From the NCBI GenBank assembly GCA_949422855.1, contig CASPLG010000002.1, positions 21,294-85,293 on the forward strand: a stretch of 64,000 nucleotides of DNA. The letters are read 5' to 3'. Each line of letters starts with the position of its first letter. The first letter of the stretch is position 1. A program made the translations under genes and the position numbers. Positions 1-8,174 of the stretch are shown piece by piece. The notes beneath the pieces were generated by a model. The model saw nothing but the letters and a program-made list of their open reading frames with translations, was not told where the DNA came from and did not search any database. Source of the DNA: an uncultured Eubacteriales bacterium. Lineage in GTDB: Bacteria; Bacillota; Clostridia; Oscillospirales; Acutalibacteraceae.

Positions 1-664
1 TGATTCCGTGTGCATACAATCCTGCATCTTGGTCGTCACGAAGCTGCGTACATATATTATCAAGCTCACCGAATACAGTACCTGCACCTAACTCTTCCCT
101 AACCTCCGCATACGCTTTCCCCAGGCTCTCGAATAATTCGCGATCACCCAGCGCAAAATCTTCATCGTAAACCATAGCCTTAACGGCAGGACTCGTCAAA
201 TAGAACCCAATAAATTTATTGACTTTGTCAGCAAAATCAGTATTCTTCCTGATTATAGACAAATCCCTGTTAATATGGTTCCTATACTCCTCTACTAATT
301 GATCCACATTGGGTAATTCACCACTGACATATTTACCATTTTCATCATAATAGAACTCTATCGCAAGACATCTCTCTAATTCTTCTATTGAACAGAGACG
401 ATCATCTGAATTCAGCGAGAATGCAATGCCATAATTTCCTTCTTTCACATGCAGGTCCAGTATCTCCACTGGGAGATTAGATAATTTTGGTGTAAAATCC
501 CTCACGGTATTCACCATACCATTATGAGCAGCATTATAAAAATCGTCCCTGTATACCTTATCACACGCTTCTTCGGCATTTAATAGCATTTTACTTATCT
601 CTTTGCCTAGTCTAAAATATATTTCGCGAGACCGTTGGGAAGGTGCATTCCCTTCCTCAAACAT
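1..664 (-). CDS. hypothetical soluble protein, C-terminus beyond window edge (probably part of a broken gene)
   Basis: An open frame runs off the left edge for about 221 codons. It is Glu/Asp-rich, mostly helical in appearance, and has no membrane segment or motif I recognise. The first ATG (complement of 662-664) reads MFEEGNAPSQRSREIYF and has only a weak Shine-Dalgarno (ATAGGG, about 3 bases away). The same reading frame continues upstream, past a single TAG at 674-676, into the small membrane ORF at 674-829. I think the two pieces were once, or still are, one protein with an N-terminal anchor. Function unknown. Confidence 0.55.
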   Translation of the reverse strand, partial: MFEEGNAPSQRSREIYFRLGKEISKMLLNAEEACDKVYRDDFYNAAHNGMVNTVRDFTPKLSNLPVEILDLHVKEGNYGIAFSLNSDDRLCSIEELERCLAIEFYYDENGKYVSGELPNVDQLVEEYRNHINRDLSIIRKNTDFADKVNKFIGFYLTSPAVKAMVYDEDFALGDRELFESLGKAYAEVREELGAGTVFGELDNICTQLRDDQDAGLYAHGI

Positions 665-673
665 CCCTATAAC

Positions 674-829
674 CTAATCTTTGTGCTTCAAAGCTTCATT
701 TGCAATTTTCAGCTCTGAGGCCGTCTCAGACCACCTGTCATACATTTTTTTTAGCCCCACGCCTCCGCCAATTATAGTTCCTGTTAAAACGAATATTAAC
801 CATGACTTACCTGCATCACCCAACGCCAT
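674..829 (-). pseudogene. 51-residue N-terminal membrane-anchor ORF ending in an in-frame amber codon
   Basis: ATG at 829 has a strong AGGAGG about 8 bases upstream, so translation clearly starts here. The product has one hydrophobic segment (about residues 10-27, ending in a glycine-rich stretch) and then a charged helix that stops at TAG. The frame after the TAG is open and in phase into the ORF at 1-664. That fits a nonsense mutation in one membrane-anchored gene of more than 270 codons. A sequencing error or genuine readthrough would look the same. TAG ends other good genes here (for example at 22680), so general reassignment of the codon is unlikely. Confidence 0.5.
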
Positions 830-1092
830 ATCTATATCCTCCTGGTAAAATTTTTAACTTGTATCATTTTTATAACACAATGTTTCGCTTTAATTATATC
901 ACTTTTAATCCAAATATCAAATACTCACTGAGAAAAAATCCCTCATCCTATTCGAATGATTTTTATTTAAAATATAGAACTTTAATTGTAATTATATACA
1001 AGTAATAAAATTTTGTCTATACATCAATACTAATACTGTGCTTAATGAATATAAAATCAAAAGCACAGTATATTTTTATAGGGGTGATAACT

Positions 1093-1266
1093 ATGGGCAA
1101 GGGTTGTGATGCCAACGAATGCATATGCTGTACGGTAAGTCAGTGCAAAAATCACTGCAAGGACCAGAATTTCTGTTCTCTCGACAAAATTTCCGTAGGT
1201 ACTCATGAAAGTAATCCTACAGTTTGTCAGTGCACAGACTGCGAATCTTTTGAACCGGAAGAATAA
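1093..1266 (+). CDS. DUF1540-family cysteine-rich small protein
   Basis: 57 residues with ten cysteines in pairs and short spacings (CDANECICC, CKNHC, CQCTDC), which matches the DUF1540 pattern of clostridial small Cys-rich proteins, probably metal-binding. An earlier in-frame ATG exists at 1045. I chose the ATG at 1093 because a GGGGTGAT Shine-Dalgarno lies just before it and because the family usually starts right at the first Cys motif. It stands alone and is convergent with the membrane-protein gene that follows. Exact function is unknown even for the family. Confidence 0.8.
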   Translation: MGKGCDANECICCTVSQCKNHCKDQNFCSLDKISVGTHESNPTVCQCTDCESFEPEE

Positions 1267-1292
1267 TAGACAATATCCTTAATTTTATTACT

Positions 1293-1330
1293 TATGGATC
1301 TTCGTTTTACCTTTTTAACGCAGATCCATA
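1293..1330. terminator. inverted repeat between convergent genes, possible bidirectional terminator
   Basis: TATGGATCT at 1293-1301 is complementary to AGATCCATA at 1322-1330 (9 bp, 20-base loop). It lies between the stops of two convergent genes, and the loop contains short T runs. The loop is long for a classical terminator, so the call rests on position and symmetry. Confidence 0.4.
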
Positions 1331-1338
1331 TCTTACTT

Positions 1339-1842
1339 TTATCCTGCACTAATCAGCATCCCCAGCACGCCATACGAAAACAATGCCATTATTACGGCTG
1401 CCGTCAATATCCCCAAACATATCGATATAAAAGCATTTTTGAATTTCATCCCCAGCATGGATGCTATTAATGCTCCTGTCCAAGCGCCCGTGCCGGGCAA
1501 GGGAAGAGCCACAAATAAATATAACCCTAAATTTTCGTATTTTAAAACCTTGCTGCTGTTTTTGTTCGCCTTTTTTTCAATTTTATAAACTATGCCCTTT
1601 AATTTTGTCCTTTTTAGGAGCTCAAATATCTTGTTTATAAACAGAAGTATAAACGGTACCGGAATTATGTTTCCAATTATGCATAAAATCATAGCAATTT
1701 TCCAGTCAACACCGAGTAAGCTTGCTGCTATAAGCCCCCCTCGTAATTCCAAAGCCGGAATCATTGATATGATAAATATTATAATTTCGCTGCTGAGAAA
1801 CATATCAAAAAACTGTATAACCTGATTAATTATATACTCCAA
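1339..1842 (-). CDS. putative small multidrug export protein (COG2426 family)
   Basis: 167 residues with four or five hydrophobic segments. The early motif PALELRGGL and the later motif LPLPGTGAWTG are hallmarks of the COG2426 / Sm_multidrug_ex family of small integral membrane proteins. Length fits the family (about 150-170). The start is a TTG at 1842. The transport substrate is not established for this family, so the name is annotation tradition rather than proven function. It stands alone, separated from the ABC genes by a hairpin. Confidence 0.8.
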   Translation of the reverse strand: MEYIINQVIQFFDMFLSSEIIIFIISMIPALELRGGLIAASLLGVDWKIAMILCIIGNIIPVPFILLFINKIFELLKRTKLKGIVYKIEKKANKNSSKVLKYENLGLYLFVALPLPGTGAWTGALIASMLGMKFKNAFISICLGILTAAVIMALFSYGVLGMLISAG

Positions 1843-1878
1843 AACTCCGATCTCAACCCTTTTTACGATTATAATTGA

Positions 1879-1906
1879 GAAAGACTACGTTTTTTCGCAG
1901 TCTTTC
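1879..1906. terminator. hairpin after the ABC permease gene
   Basis: GAAAGACT at 1879-1886 pairs with AGTCTTTC at 1899-1906 (8 bp, 12-base loop). It lies 10 bases beyond the stop of the minus-strand permease gene. A T-rich run follows on the plus strand, while on the minus strand the tail is only mixed A/T. A stop point for the ABC transcript is the likely role. Confidence 0.5.
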
Positions 1907-1916
1907 TTGTTTAATT

Positions 1917-2684
1917 TTATTTAATATCTCTTTTGCAAAACGTAAATATACCTACAGCTGTGGAAATCACCAAATACGTCAAGCAAACCAATATTCCTCT
2001 GTTAATTATATCCTGCTCCGGACTCACTTCCATAAAAACTTTTACGTAATTTCCCGCCCAATATTCTTCTGATTTAATCGTATATCCGAACAGCGGCCAA
2101 TTTTTTATCACAAAGTTTATTATAGGCGTTATTAAAATGTCTGTAATAAACAGTAAGCCAAGGTTTGTCGCTACGGTTCCTCCCGTATGCTGAATCAGAA
2201 AGCCTACCATTATAAAAACCGATTCCAAACAAATCTGTGCCAGTAAGAAAAGTCCAAATAACTTCAAAGTCTCTAGAAAATCATCACTTTTAAATTCTCC
2301 TACTCCCCACATTATAGAACCGGATACAAATCCGCAAAGAGCAGTGAACAAAGTATAAGTAACAGCTGTAAATATACCCATAATTAATTTGGATACATAA
2401 ATCGATACCCTGCTTATCCCCCGTGACGCCATGTTTTTTATCGTGCCATAAGCAAATTCCGACGGAATAAACATAGATAAAAATATTGTAGTAAGCAGCG
2501 TCACCTGACCAAGTCCTGCACCTACCGAATTTAGACCGTTGTATCCATAATCCTTGGCATCAGGGTATAAACTATTAATAAGTACAACCAAAATAATCCC
2601 AAACAGTCCCGCAACGGCACCGCAAATATAGAACGATTTACGTCTGAAAAGTTTGTAAAAGTCCGATTTTATTACACTAAGCAT
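1917..2684 (-). CDS. ABC-2 type permease subunit
   Basis: 255 residues with about six membrane segments. The N-terminus (FYKLFRRKSFYICG, then the first helix) and the internal stretch GTIKNMASRGISR are typical of permeases that pair with BcrA-like ATPases (bacitracin, lantibiotic or unknown export). It starts inside the end of the ATPase gene (8-base overlap), so the two are translationally coupled and should form one transporter. Substrate cannot be deduced: no sensor kinase, response regulator or bacteriocin gene lies beside it. Confidence 0.85.
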   Translation of the reverse strand: MLSVIKSDFYKLFRRKSFYICGAVAGLFGIILVVLINSLYPDAKDYGYNGLNSVGAGLGQVTLLTTIFLSMFIPSEFAYGTIKNMASRGISRVSIYVSKLIMGIFTAVTYTLFTALCGFVSGSIMWGVGEFKSDDFLETLKLFGLFLLAQICLESVFIMVGFLIQHTGGTVATNLGLLFITDILITPIINFVIKNWPLFGYTIKSEEYWAGNYVKVFMEVSPEQDIINRGILVCLTYLVISTAVGIFTFCKRDIK

Positions 2685-3588
2685 TCTTATTACCCCCCAT
2701 AAGCTTTATAAAGTAGTCCTCATAGTCCCCGCCCTCTTTATTGATATACTCCACTATAATGTCGTGCTCAGACAGTGCCAAATTAATTTTACCCGAATCA
2801 TCTAAGTGGTCAAAAACAGAAACGCTTCCGTCGTCCTCTAATGTGCAGTCTTGAACCCCTATTTCATTTTGCAGTATCTGACACACACCATCCGGGTCAT
2901 TTGCTTTGATTCTTATGCGTGTTTTTACCCTGTTCTTCAAGTCATCCGCATCGAACTGGTCTACAAGCTCTCCGTTATTGATTACACCATAGCATGTAGC
3001 CATTTTTACAAGTTCCCCCAATATGTGGCTGGATATCATAATCGTTATACCACGTTCTTTATTTAGTTTCAAAATTAAATCTCTTATTTCTTTGATTCCC
3101 ATAGGGTCAAGTCCGTTTATAGGCTCATCCAAAAACAAAAATTCAGGATCGCCGATAAGTGATAGTGCAATTGCTAACCTTTGTTTCATTCCCAGAGAAA
3201 AATCTTTGGCTTTCTTTCTCCCTACATCTGCAAGTCCCACTATCTCAAGAATTTCATCCGTTACACTTTTGTCTTTAACGTTTAGAAGGAGTCTCTGAGT
3301 TTCTAGATTCTGCCTCGCACTCATATATGGGTACAGTGCGGGATACTCAATAACCGTACCGACTTTAGCCCTTCCCTTGTTTAAATTTTTACTCTCAAAC
3401 AACTCTATTTCTCCCGAAGTAGGTTTCGCAAGTCCTACTGCCATTCTGATGGTAGTCGTCTTGCCGGCACCGTTTTTCCCTATAAAACCATATATATCAC
3501 CCTTTTTTATCTCCAAATTAACTTTATTTACTGCTGCCTTCCTAGAATAAATCTTAGTTAAATCTTTAGTTCTAAGCACATATTCCAT
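2677..3588 (-). CDS. ABC transporter ATP-binding protein (BcrA/CcmA-like)
   Basis: 303 residues from ATG at 3588, which has GGTGG upstream. A longer frame reaches back to 3633 but lacks support. Walker A GKNGAGKT at about 37-44, signature SLGMKQR at about 131-137 and Walker B LFLDEP at about 151-156 are all intact, so it should be an active ATPase. The C-terminal 90 residues form the extra regulatory region usual in drug-export ATPases of this group. It drives the permease encoded immediately downstream. Specificity is unknown. Confidence 0.9.
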   Translation of the reverse strand: MEYVLRTKDLTKIYSRKAAVNKVNLEIKKGDIYGFIGKNGAGKTTTIRMAVGLAKPTSGEIELFESKNLNKGRAKVGTVIEYPALYPYMSARQNLETQRLLLNVKDKSVTDEILEIVGLADVGRKKAKDFSLGMKQRLAIALSLIGDPEFLFLDEPINGLDPMGIKEIRDLILKLNKERGITIMISSHILGELVKMATCYGVINNGELVDQFDADDLKNRVKTRIRIKANDPDGVCQILQNEIGVQDCTLEDDGSVSVFDHLDDSGKINLALSEHDIIVEYINKEGGDYEDYFIKLMGGNKNA

Positions 3589-3717
3589 AACATTACCACC
3601 TTTACTGAAAATTTTTCTATCTAATAAGTGCAATACTAGGATAATACAATATTATTACAGTTTAGTCAATAGCTATTTGTAAAAAACATATATTTTTTTG
3701 TAAAAAATCATTACTAA

Positions 3718-5091
3718 TTAGTAGCTTTTCCTAATTTCCTTCATCATTATGCTCGCAATTGGACCAGCAGTTTTTATCCCGAACCCGCTGTTCTCAACAA
3801 TAACCACAAATGCAACCGGAAAATTTTTATCTTCGGAAAATCCTACCATCCATCCTTGCGGCTTTTCTCCGTTCCCCACTTCACCGGTTCCGGTTTTAGC
3901 ACAAATTTTCATCCCCGGAAACATAGAGTCTCCATATTGATTTTTCATGGTGTATCTCATCATACTCTTTACCTTGTCGGCAATCTTACCGTCTGTCATT
4001 CTGCTGTAAGGTAAAGCAGAGCTTATAAATACAGGTATATTATCCCCCATAAGCATCTTACCTACCACATGCGGCTGAATCGGAATTCCGCCATTGGCAA
4101 AAGCCCCCATTATCATAAGCATATGCATTGGATTCACAAGGTCTTTATACTGTCCTATGCCCGACCACGCCAAATCCGCCTCGCTCGCATCAGTTAAATC
4201 ATATTTACTCTCGGCTAAAGTTATTCCATCAACATTGATTGGTTTGTTAAAGCCAAATTTCTCAACCCCTCTTTGCATAACGTCTCTTCCCAAATCCACA
4301 GCAATATCCCCAAAAACTATATCGCAAGATTTGCAAAGTCCCATTTGAATTCCTATTTTACCGTGGCTCGACATACACGTTACCTTTTCCCCATCATATA
4401 TTTTCAGCCTCTCACATTTATACGTCTTGCTTTCTACATCTTTTATGCAGTCGAGAGCTACCGCTGCGGTTATAACTTTAAATATCGACCCCGGCACGAA
4501 CGATGAAGACAACGCTCTGTTAATATATACTCCTTCATATTCACCATTTGAATCTTTACTTAAATCCGGCTTATTATACACATCATAGGTCGGCAAACTG
4601 ACCATACATATTATTTCTCCGGTTACATAATTATAAGCAATCGCTGTTCCTTTTTCCTTCTTAAAAGCCTTGCATACCGTACTGCATATTTTGCTCTCCA
4701 GTGTCAGCTCTATATCTTTGTTTGTGTTCAGCGTCTTGGGAGCCCCCAAACCTGTTACAATGTTATAGCCGAAAAGTTCCTGCGTATACCTGCTCTGCAC
4801 CGATGTGGGAATAAGTACACAGCCATCCCCAACCACATGCAGCATTGCCCTTCTTACGTCCGCATCATCTGCGTATTTTCTTTTGCCGTCCTTTGTTTCT
4901 GAGAGAACTACGCCGTTCCTGTCAAGAATTTTACCACCGTCTGAAACGCCCTCCGATAAATGTCTGTTAATAGGCTGCATAGCCCAGTAATGTGCATCCA
5001 CTATGAATTCATATATAAAATATACCAATCCCGCAATAAATCCAAATAAAATAAAATATATAAATAATGATCTGTTTCGTGTATTTTTCAT
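3718..5091 (-). CDS. class B penicillin-binding protein (PbpA-like transpeptidase)
   Basis: 457 residues: one N-terminal membrane anchor (about 8-30), a short pedestal, then a transpeptidase domain. The catalytic serine lies in SIFK at about 202-205 and the KTG box in AKTGTG at about 399-401. The second active-site motif, normally SxN, reads SCD at about 255-257. I chose ATG 5091 because AAGAGGTGA precedes it well; a GTG at 5100 overlapping the upstream stop is the alternative. It is smaller than FtsI and close in layout to the mycobacterial PbpA that pairs with RodA. It follows the FHA-FtsW gene by 5 bases, so the two should form a synthase pair building peptidoglycan. Confidence 0.88.
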   Translation of the reverse strand: MKNTRNRSLFIYFILFGFIAGLVYFIYEFIVDAHYWAMQPINRHLSEGVSDGGKILDRNGVVLSETKDGKRKYADDADVRRAMLHVVGDGCVLIPTSVQSRYTQELFGYNIVTGLGAPKTLNTNKDIELTLESKICSTVCKAFKKEKGTAIAYNYVTGEIICMVSLPTYDVYNKPDLSKDSNGEYEGVYINRALSSSFVPGSIFKVITAAVALDCIKDVESKTYKCERLKIYDGEKVTCMSSHGKIGIQMGLCKSCDIVFGDIAVDLGRDVMQRGVEKFGFNKPINVDGITLAESKYDLTDASEADLAWSGIGQYKDLVNPMHMLMIMGAFANGGIPIQPHVVGKMLMGDNIPVFISSALPYSRMTDGKIADKVKSMMRYTMKNQYGDSMFPGMKICAKTGTGEVGNGEKPQGWMVGFSEDKNFPVAFVVIVENSGFGIKTAGPIASIMMKEIRKSY

Positions 5092-5096
5092 AAATC

Positions 5097-6758
5097 TCAC
5101 CTCTTAAGTGCATATGTACGCTCGTCCGAGGCCTTTATAAATGCTAAAAGTCCCCATACACAAACCATACTCGACCCCCCCATACTTATAAAAGGTAGCG
5201 TCACCCCGGTAAGCGGAAGGATATCAGTTGCTCCAAATACATTTAAACTCATTTGAAATGCCATCATCCCCGCCGCAGCACACGATGCTATCGAATAAAA
5301 TTCAGAACGGCTCCTTGTACTGGCACTTCTTGCGTAAAACCCCATGAAAATTACACACATCACCGAACAAACAGCTAAAATAAGCCCCCATTCTTCACAG
5401 AGCATCCCAAATATTAAATCAGTTCCCGACGCAAACACATATTTAAGACACCCCCTCCCTATCCCAACTCCGAACAGCCCTCCGCTGGCTGAATATGTAA
5501 GAACTCTGGTCTGCTGATAGCCTAAATCATTTACATGTTCCCAGACGTGACGCCAAACGGAAAATCTGCTGACTATATACGGCTTAAATTTGAGAATCAA
5601 CACCCCTCCCATCACGGCTGCAGTACAAATTAATATTACAGTCCTGATGCTGCCCGACCTCATAAATGAAATTATCAAAAATGTCACGAAAAATACACAT
5701 GCCGTCCCAAAGTCTCCCATCAAGAACAGTGCCATCATACAAGCTCCCGAAAATAATATAAATCCCGTTAGATTCTTGGCTGTCTGTAACCTCTCAAGAG
5801 TCGATGCTCCAACAAATACAAACGCAACCTTTACAAGCTCGGACGGCTGCAGAGATAATCCTCCCACGCTAATCCAATTTTGTGAACCGTTCTTGATTTT
5901 TCCGAAGATTATGTTGACCACGAAAAGCAAAAGAGCAAATCCCGCAACATACGGTCTGAATTTCATTGCACTTTCCGGGTTTTTTACAAAAAATAATATT
6001 ACCAAAAATAAAACTATTCCACATCCCATGGCTATCATTTGCATATACGTCTCTTTAATGTCCGCAGCACTTATGGTTATTATCCCTATCCCGCTAAGTA
6101 AAATACCAAGCGATTCCAGTTCAAAATTAACCCGTCTGAACCCGTATTTTGTGACTAAAAAACACAGCCATCCTATCCCCGTAACAGTGCCGAATGCAAT
6201 AGCTGGATTTAAATTTAGTTCTTCTGAGTGGAAACACGCCGTAAATGATGCCAAAAAATGAAAAACCGTTACCCAAAACAATAGCAACCCCTGAGGCACT
6301 GTATCAAAGGTGATTTCCTCTTTTTTACGTTTCTTACCGCTGTTTGTGTTTTTATCCCGCACCCTTTTGACTACTAATTCTATCCCCCCAATGTTAATAG
6401 TATCATCAATAGAAACCCGTTTGCTTCCCTCGATTTTATCTCCGTTTACAAGCACTCCCCATTTGGAGTTCGTATCTGAAATAATCCATCCCTCTTCTCG
6501 CCTGAATAGTACCGCATGGTCTCTTGAGACGGTCATCCCTTCTAAAAAAATATCAGAACTTTTGCTCCTCCCAATGGAGTTTTCCCAGTACATTACAGGA
6601 ATTTTTTCACCCGTACTTTTATTCAGCAGCTCAATAAAAGGTTCTCGGCCTCGTTTACCCATTCTCAATGATTTGAAACAGTTGTATATAATGATAATCA
6701 TAAAAAACGGAAGAGTAATTTGTATAGTATACAGAAGTATTGAAAATAATGCGTTCAA
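5097..6758 (-). CDS. FHA domain fused to FtsW/RodA/SpoVE-family glycosyltransferase
   Basis: 553 residues. After an N-terminal membrane helix (about 5-27) comes an FHA domain (about 55-130) with the phospho-threonine-binding signatures GRS (63-65) and SRDH (78-81). From about 155 onward there are ten or so membrane helices with SEDS-family landmarks such as NWISVGGLSLQPSELVK and, near the end, GVTLPFISMGGSS. SEDS proteins polymerise lipid II with a class B PBP, here encoded just downstream. The FHA domain implies recognition of a protein phosphorylated by a PknB-type kinase such as the one at 23.6 kb. Start is TTG 6758 with GGGAGGGAG somewhat far upstream. Confidence 0.9.
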   Translation of the reverse strand: MNALFSILLYTIQITLPFFMIIIIYNCFKSLRMGKRGREPFIELLNKSTGEKIPVMYWENSIGRSKSSDIFLEGMTVSRDHAVLFRREEGWIISDTNSKWGVLVNGDKIEGSKRVSIDDTINIGGIELVVKRVRDKNTNSGKKRKKEEITFDTVPQGLLLFWVTVFHFLASFTACFHSEELNLNPAIAFGTVTGIGWLCFLVTKYGFRRVNFELESLGILLSGIGIITISAADIKETYMQMIAMGCGIVLFLVILFFVKNPESAMKFRPYVAGFALLLFVVNIIFGKIKNGSQNWISVGGLSLQPSELVKVAFVFVGASTLERLQTAKNLTGFILFSGACMMALFLMGDFGTACVFFVTFLIISFMRSGSIRTVILICTAAVMGGVLILKFKPYIVSRFSVWRHVWEHVNDLGYQQTRVLTYSASGGLFGVGIGRGCLKYVFASGTDLIFGMLCEEWGLILAVCSVMCVIFMGFYARSASTRSRSEFYSIASCAAAGMMAFQMSLNVFGATDILPLTGVTLPFISMGGSSMVCVWGLLAFIKASDERTYALKR

Positions 6759-6782
6759 ATAAATTGATTCTCCCTCCCGGAT

Positions 6783-7283
6783 TTATGCACCGTAAGTAAC
6801 AACACCGTCAATCCTGACCCCATATGAATTAAGTCGTGTCAATGCCTCTTCATAGCCATTATAAGTAGTGTACATGTATTTTTCCAGAAGAATAACCCGC
6901 CCACACACGCTCGCATATTCCACACTGTCCGCCGAGAACACTACTGACGGTATATTAACAATGACTATATCATTTTCTTCCCTCTGCTCACTCAGCAGCA
7001 CATCCAGCTCCCTTATAGATATATTATCTTTACAAATCCTATTAAAACTATCTTTTTTATTCGACCGGTCTCTCGGGTCAATGTCTACTAAGGTTATATC
7101 AATACCCTTATTGTGAATCTGCTCACATACCTTCTCGCATATATTCGATTTAGACTCCTTACAAAACCTACTGCTTGAAATACCTATGACATTGCCATTG
7201 CCATCCTCAGATATCCTCAGTATTGAGTTTGCAATATATTTTATCGACTCCTCAAAATCCACCTTTAATCCTCTTTTTAACAT
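6783..7283 (-). CDS. degenerate CpsD-like (BY-kinase fold) protein
   Basis: 166 residues resembling the ATPase fold of capsule tyrosine kinases: strand 1 NVIGISSS, then a region where the P-loop GEGKS should be but KESKS stands, then LVDIDPR in place of Walker A' and DIVIVNIP in place of Walker B. There is no C-terminal tyrosine cluster, and the protein is about 60 residues shorter than CpsD. It starts the base before the stop of the Wzz-like gene, the normal CpsC-CpsD arrangement, so the pairing is probably real. I infer loss of kinase activity and a purely structural or regulatory role in chain-length control. Confidence 0.65.
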   Translation of the reverse strand: MLKRGLKVDFEESIKYIANSILRISEDGNGNVIGISSSRFCKESKSNICEKVCEQIHNKGIDITLVDIDPRDRSNKKDSFNRICKDNISIRELDVLLSEQREENDIVIVNIPSVVFSADSVEYASVCGRVILLEKYMYTTYNGYEEALTRLNSYGVRIDGVVTYGA

Positions 7284-8129
7284 CTACTTCGACTCCTTAG
7301 ATTTTTTATAACCCTTTATTTCTCCTATCACTGCGATATCGTACCGGCTAAAATCAGAAACTCTATTCATAGTAGGAGAAATAAGCCCTTTGCAAACTAT
7401 AACTGCCAAACATAGTATAACAACTATCATAACCGGTAATATAACTTTCTTTATAAAGGATATAAGCTTAGACTTCTTGCCTTCAGGTGCTTTTACAATG
7501 TTTCTTTTATCAGATTTGTCTATATTTTCGTTGGCTAGCTCTGAACCCTTTATGGACCTCGATGCCGTACCCCAAATTTCTGCGGTTGAGGTTAATGTAT
7601 TGTTGCTGGCATCAGACCTAAGGAACTCAGAACAGATATCTACGACGCTTCTTGACAATTCCTCACTATATGTCATTGATGAAATCTCAAGAAGCATGGA
7701 ACCCGAAGCTCTTTTTGCCTGATATAATTCTTTTACGCATCCCTCATTTAAATCCTGAGAGGAAGTGTTTCCTTTTAAACCGCTGTTATCTACAATATAC
7801 CGGTCTGAATACTTGGATTTCAGATTATCTAAGATGTACTTTTTGCAGAAATCACTATTCAGCAGTGCAATATAGTCATCCGACATAGACCTATATAAAC
7901 TCGAATCAGACCTCCCTATAAGGTCGGTTCTCGGTTCAATGTAGTATGTTGCCGAAGATATATATATATTATTGTCATTTACCTCTACTATAGCTGAACC
8001 TGCCTTTTTTGAATCAATAATAAATTTACCTCCAAATAACGCAGTAAATATCAGAACTACACTCAAAACAATGGCTCTATACTTCCTAAGCCCCGAAAAA
8101 ATGTCCATAATCCCAAAATGTTCAAACAT
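7284..8129 (-). CDS. Wzz/CpsC-like polysaccharide chain-length protein
   Basis: 281 residues with a membrane segment near the N-terminus (about 20-37), a long extracytoplasmic region and a second membrane segment (about 228-248) followed by a short basic cytoplasmic tail. This two-helix topology with adjoining CpsD-like and polymerase-like genes identifies a polysaccharide co-polymerase. Sequence similarity by eye is low. It probably sets chain length of the polymer made by the neighbouring cluster. The tail normally activates the BY-kinase in trans, which is odd here because the kinase partner looks inactive. Confidence 0.7.
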   Translation of the reverse strand: MFEHFGIMDIFSGLRKYRAIVLSVVLIFTALFGGKFIIDSKKAGSAIVEVNDNNIYISSATYYIEPRTDLIGRSDSSLYRSMSDDYIALLNSDFCKKYILDNLKSKYSDRYIVDNSGLKGNTSSQDLNEGCVKELYQAKRASGSMLLEISSMTYSEELSRSVVDICSEFLRSDASNNTLTSTAEIWGTASRSIKGSELANENIDKSDKRNIVKAPEGKKSKLISFIKKVILPVMIVVILCLAVIVCKGLISPTMNRVSDFSRYDIAVIGEIKGYKKSKESK

Positions 8130-8174
8130 CCTTCTCTTTCCCCTTCTTAAAAACTAAATTTGTAAACTATAATT

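Noticed and set aside
802-1005. 67-residue plus-strand frame upstream of the DUF1540 gene
   Set aside because: No Shine-Dalgarno, Tyr/Asn/Ile-rich composition typical of A/T-rich spacer, and it overlaps the start of the minus-strand edge gene.
5590-6762. Long plus-strand open frames opposite the FHA-FtsW gene
   Set aside because: They are antisense shadows of a gene with clear SEDS and FHA motifs, and they lack protein-like composition and Shine-Dalgarno sites.
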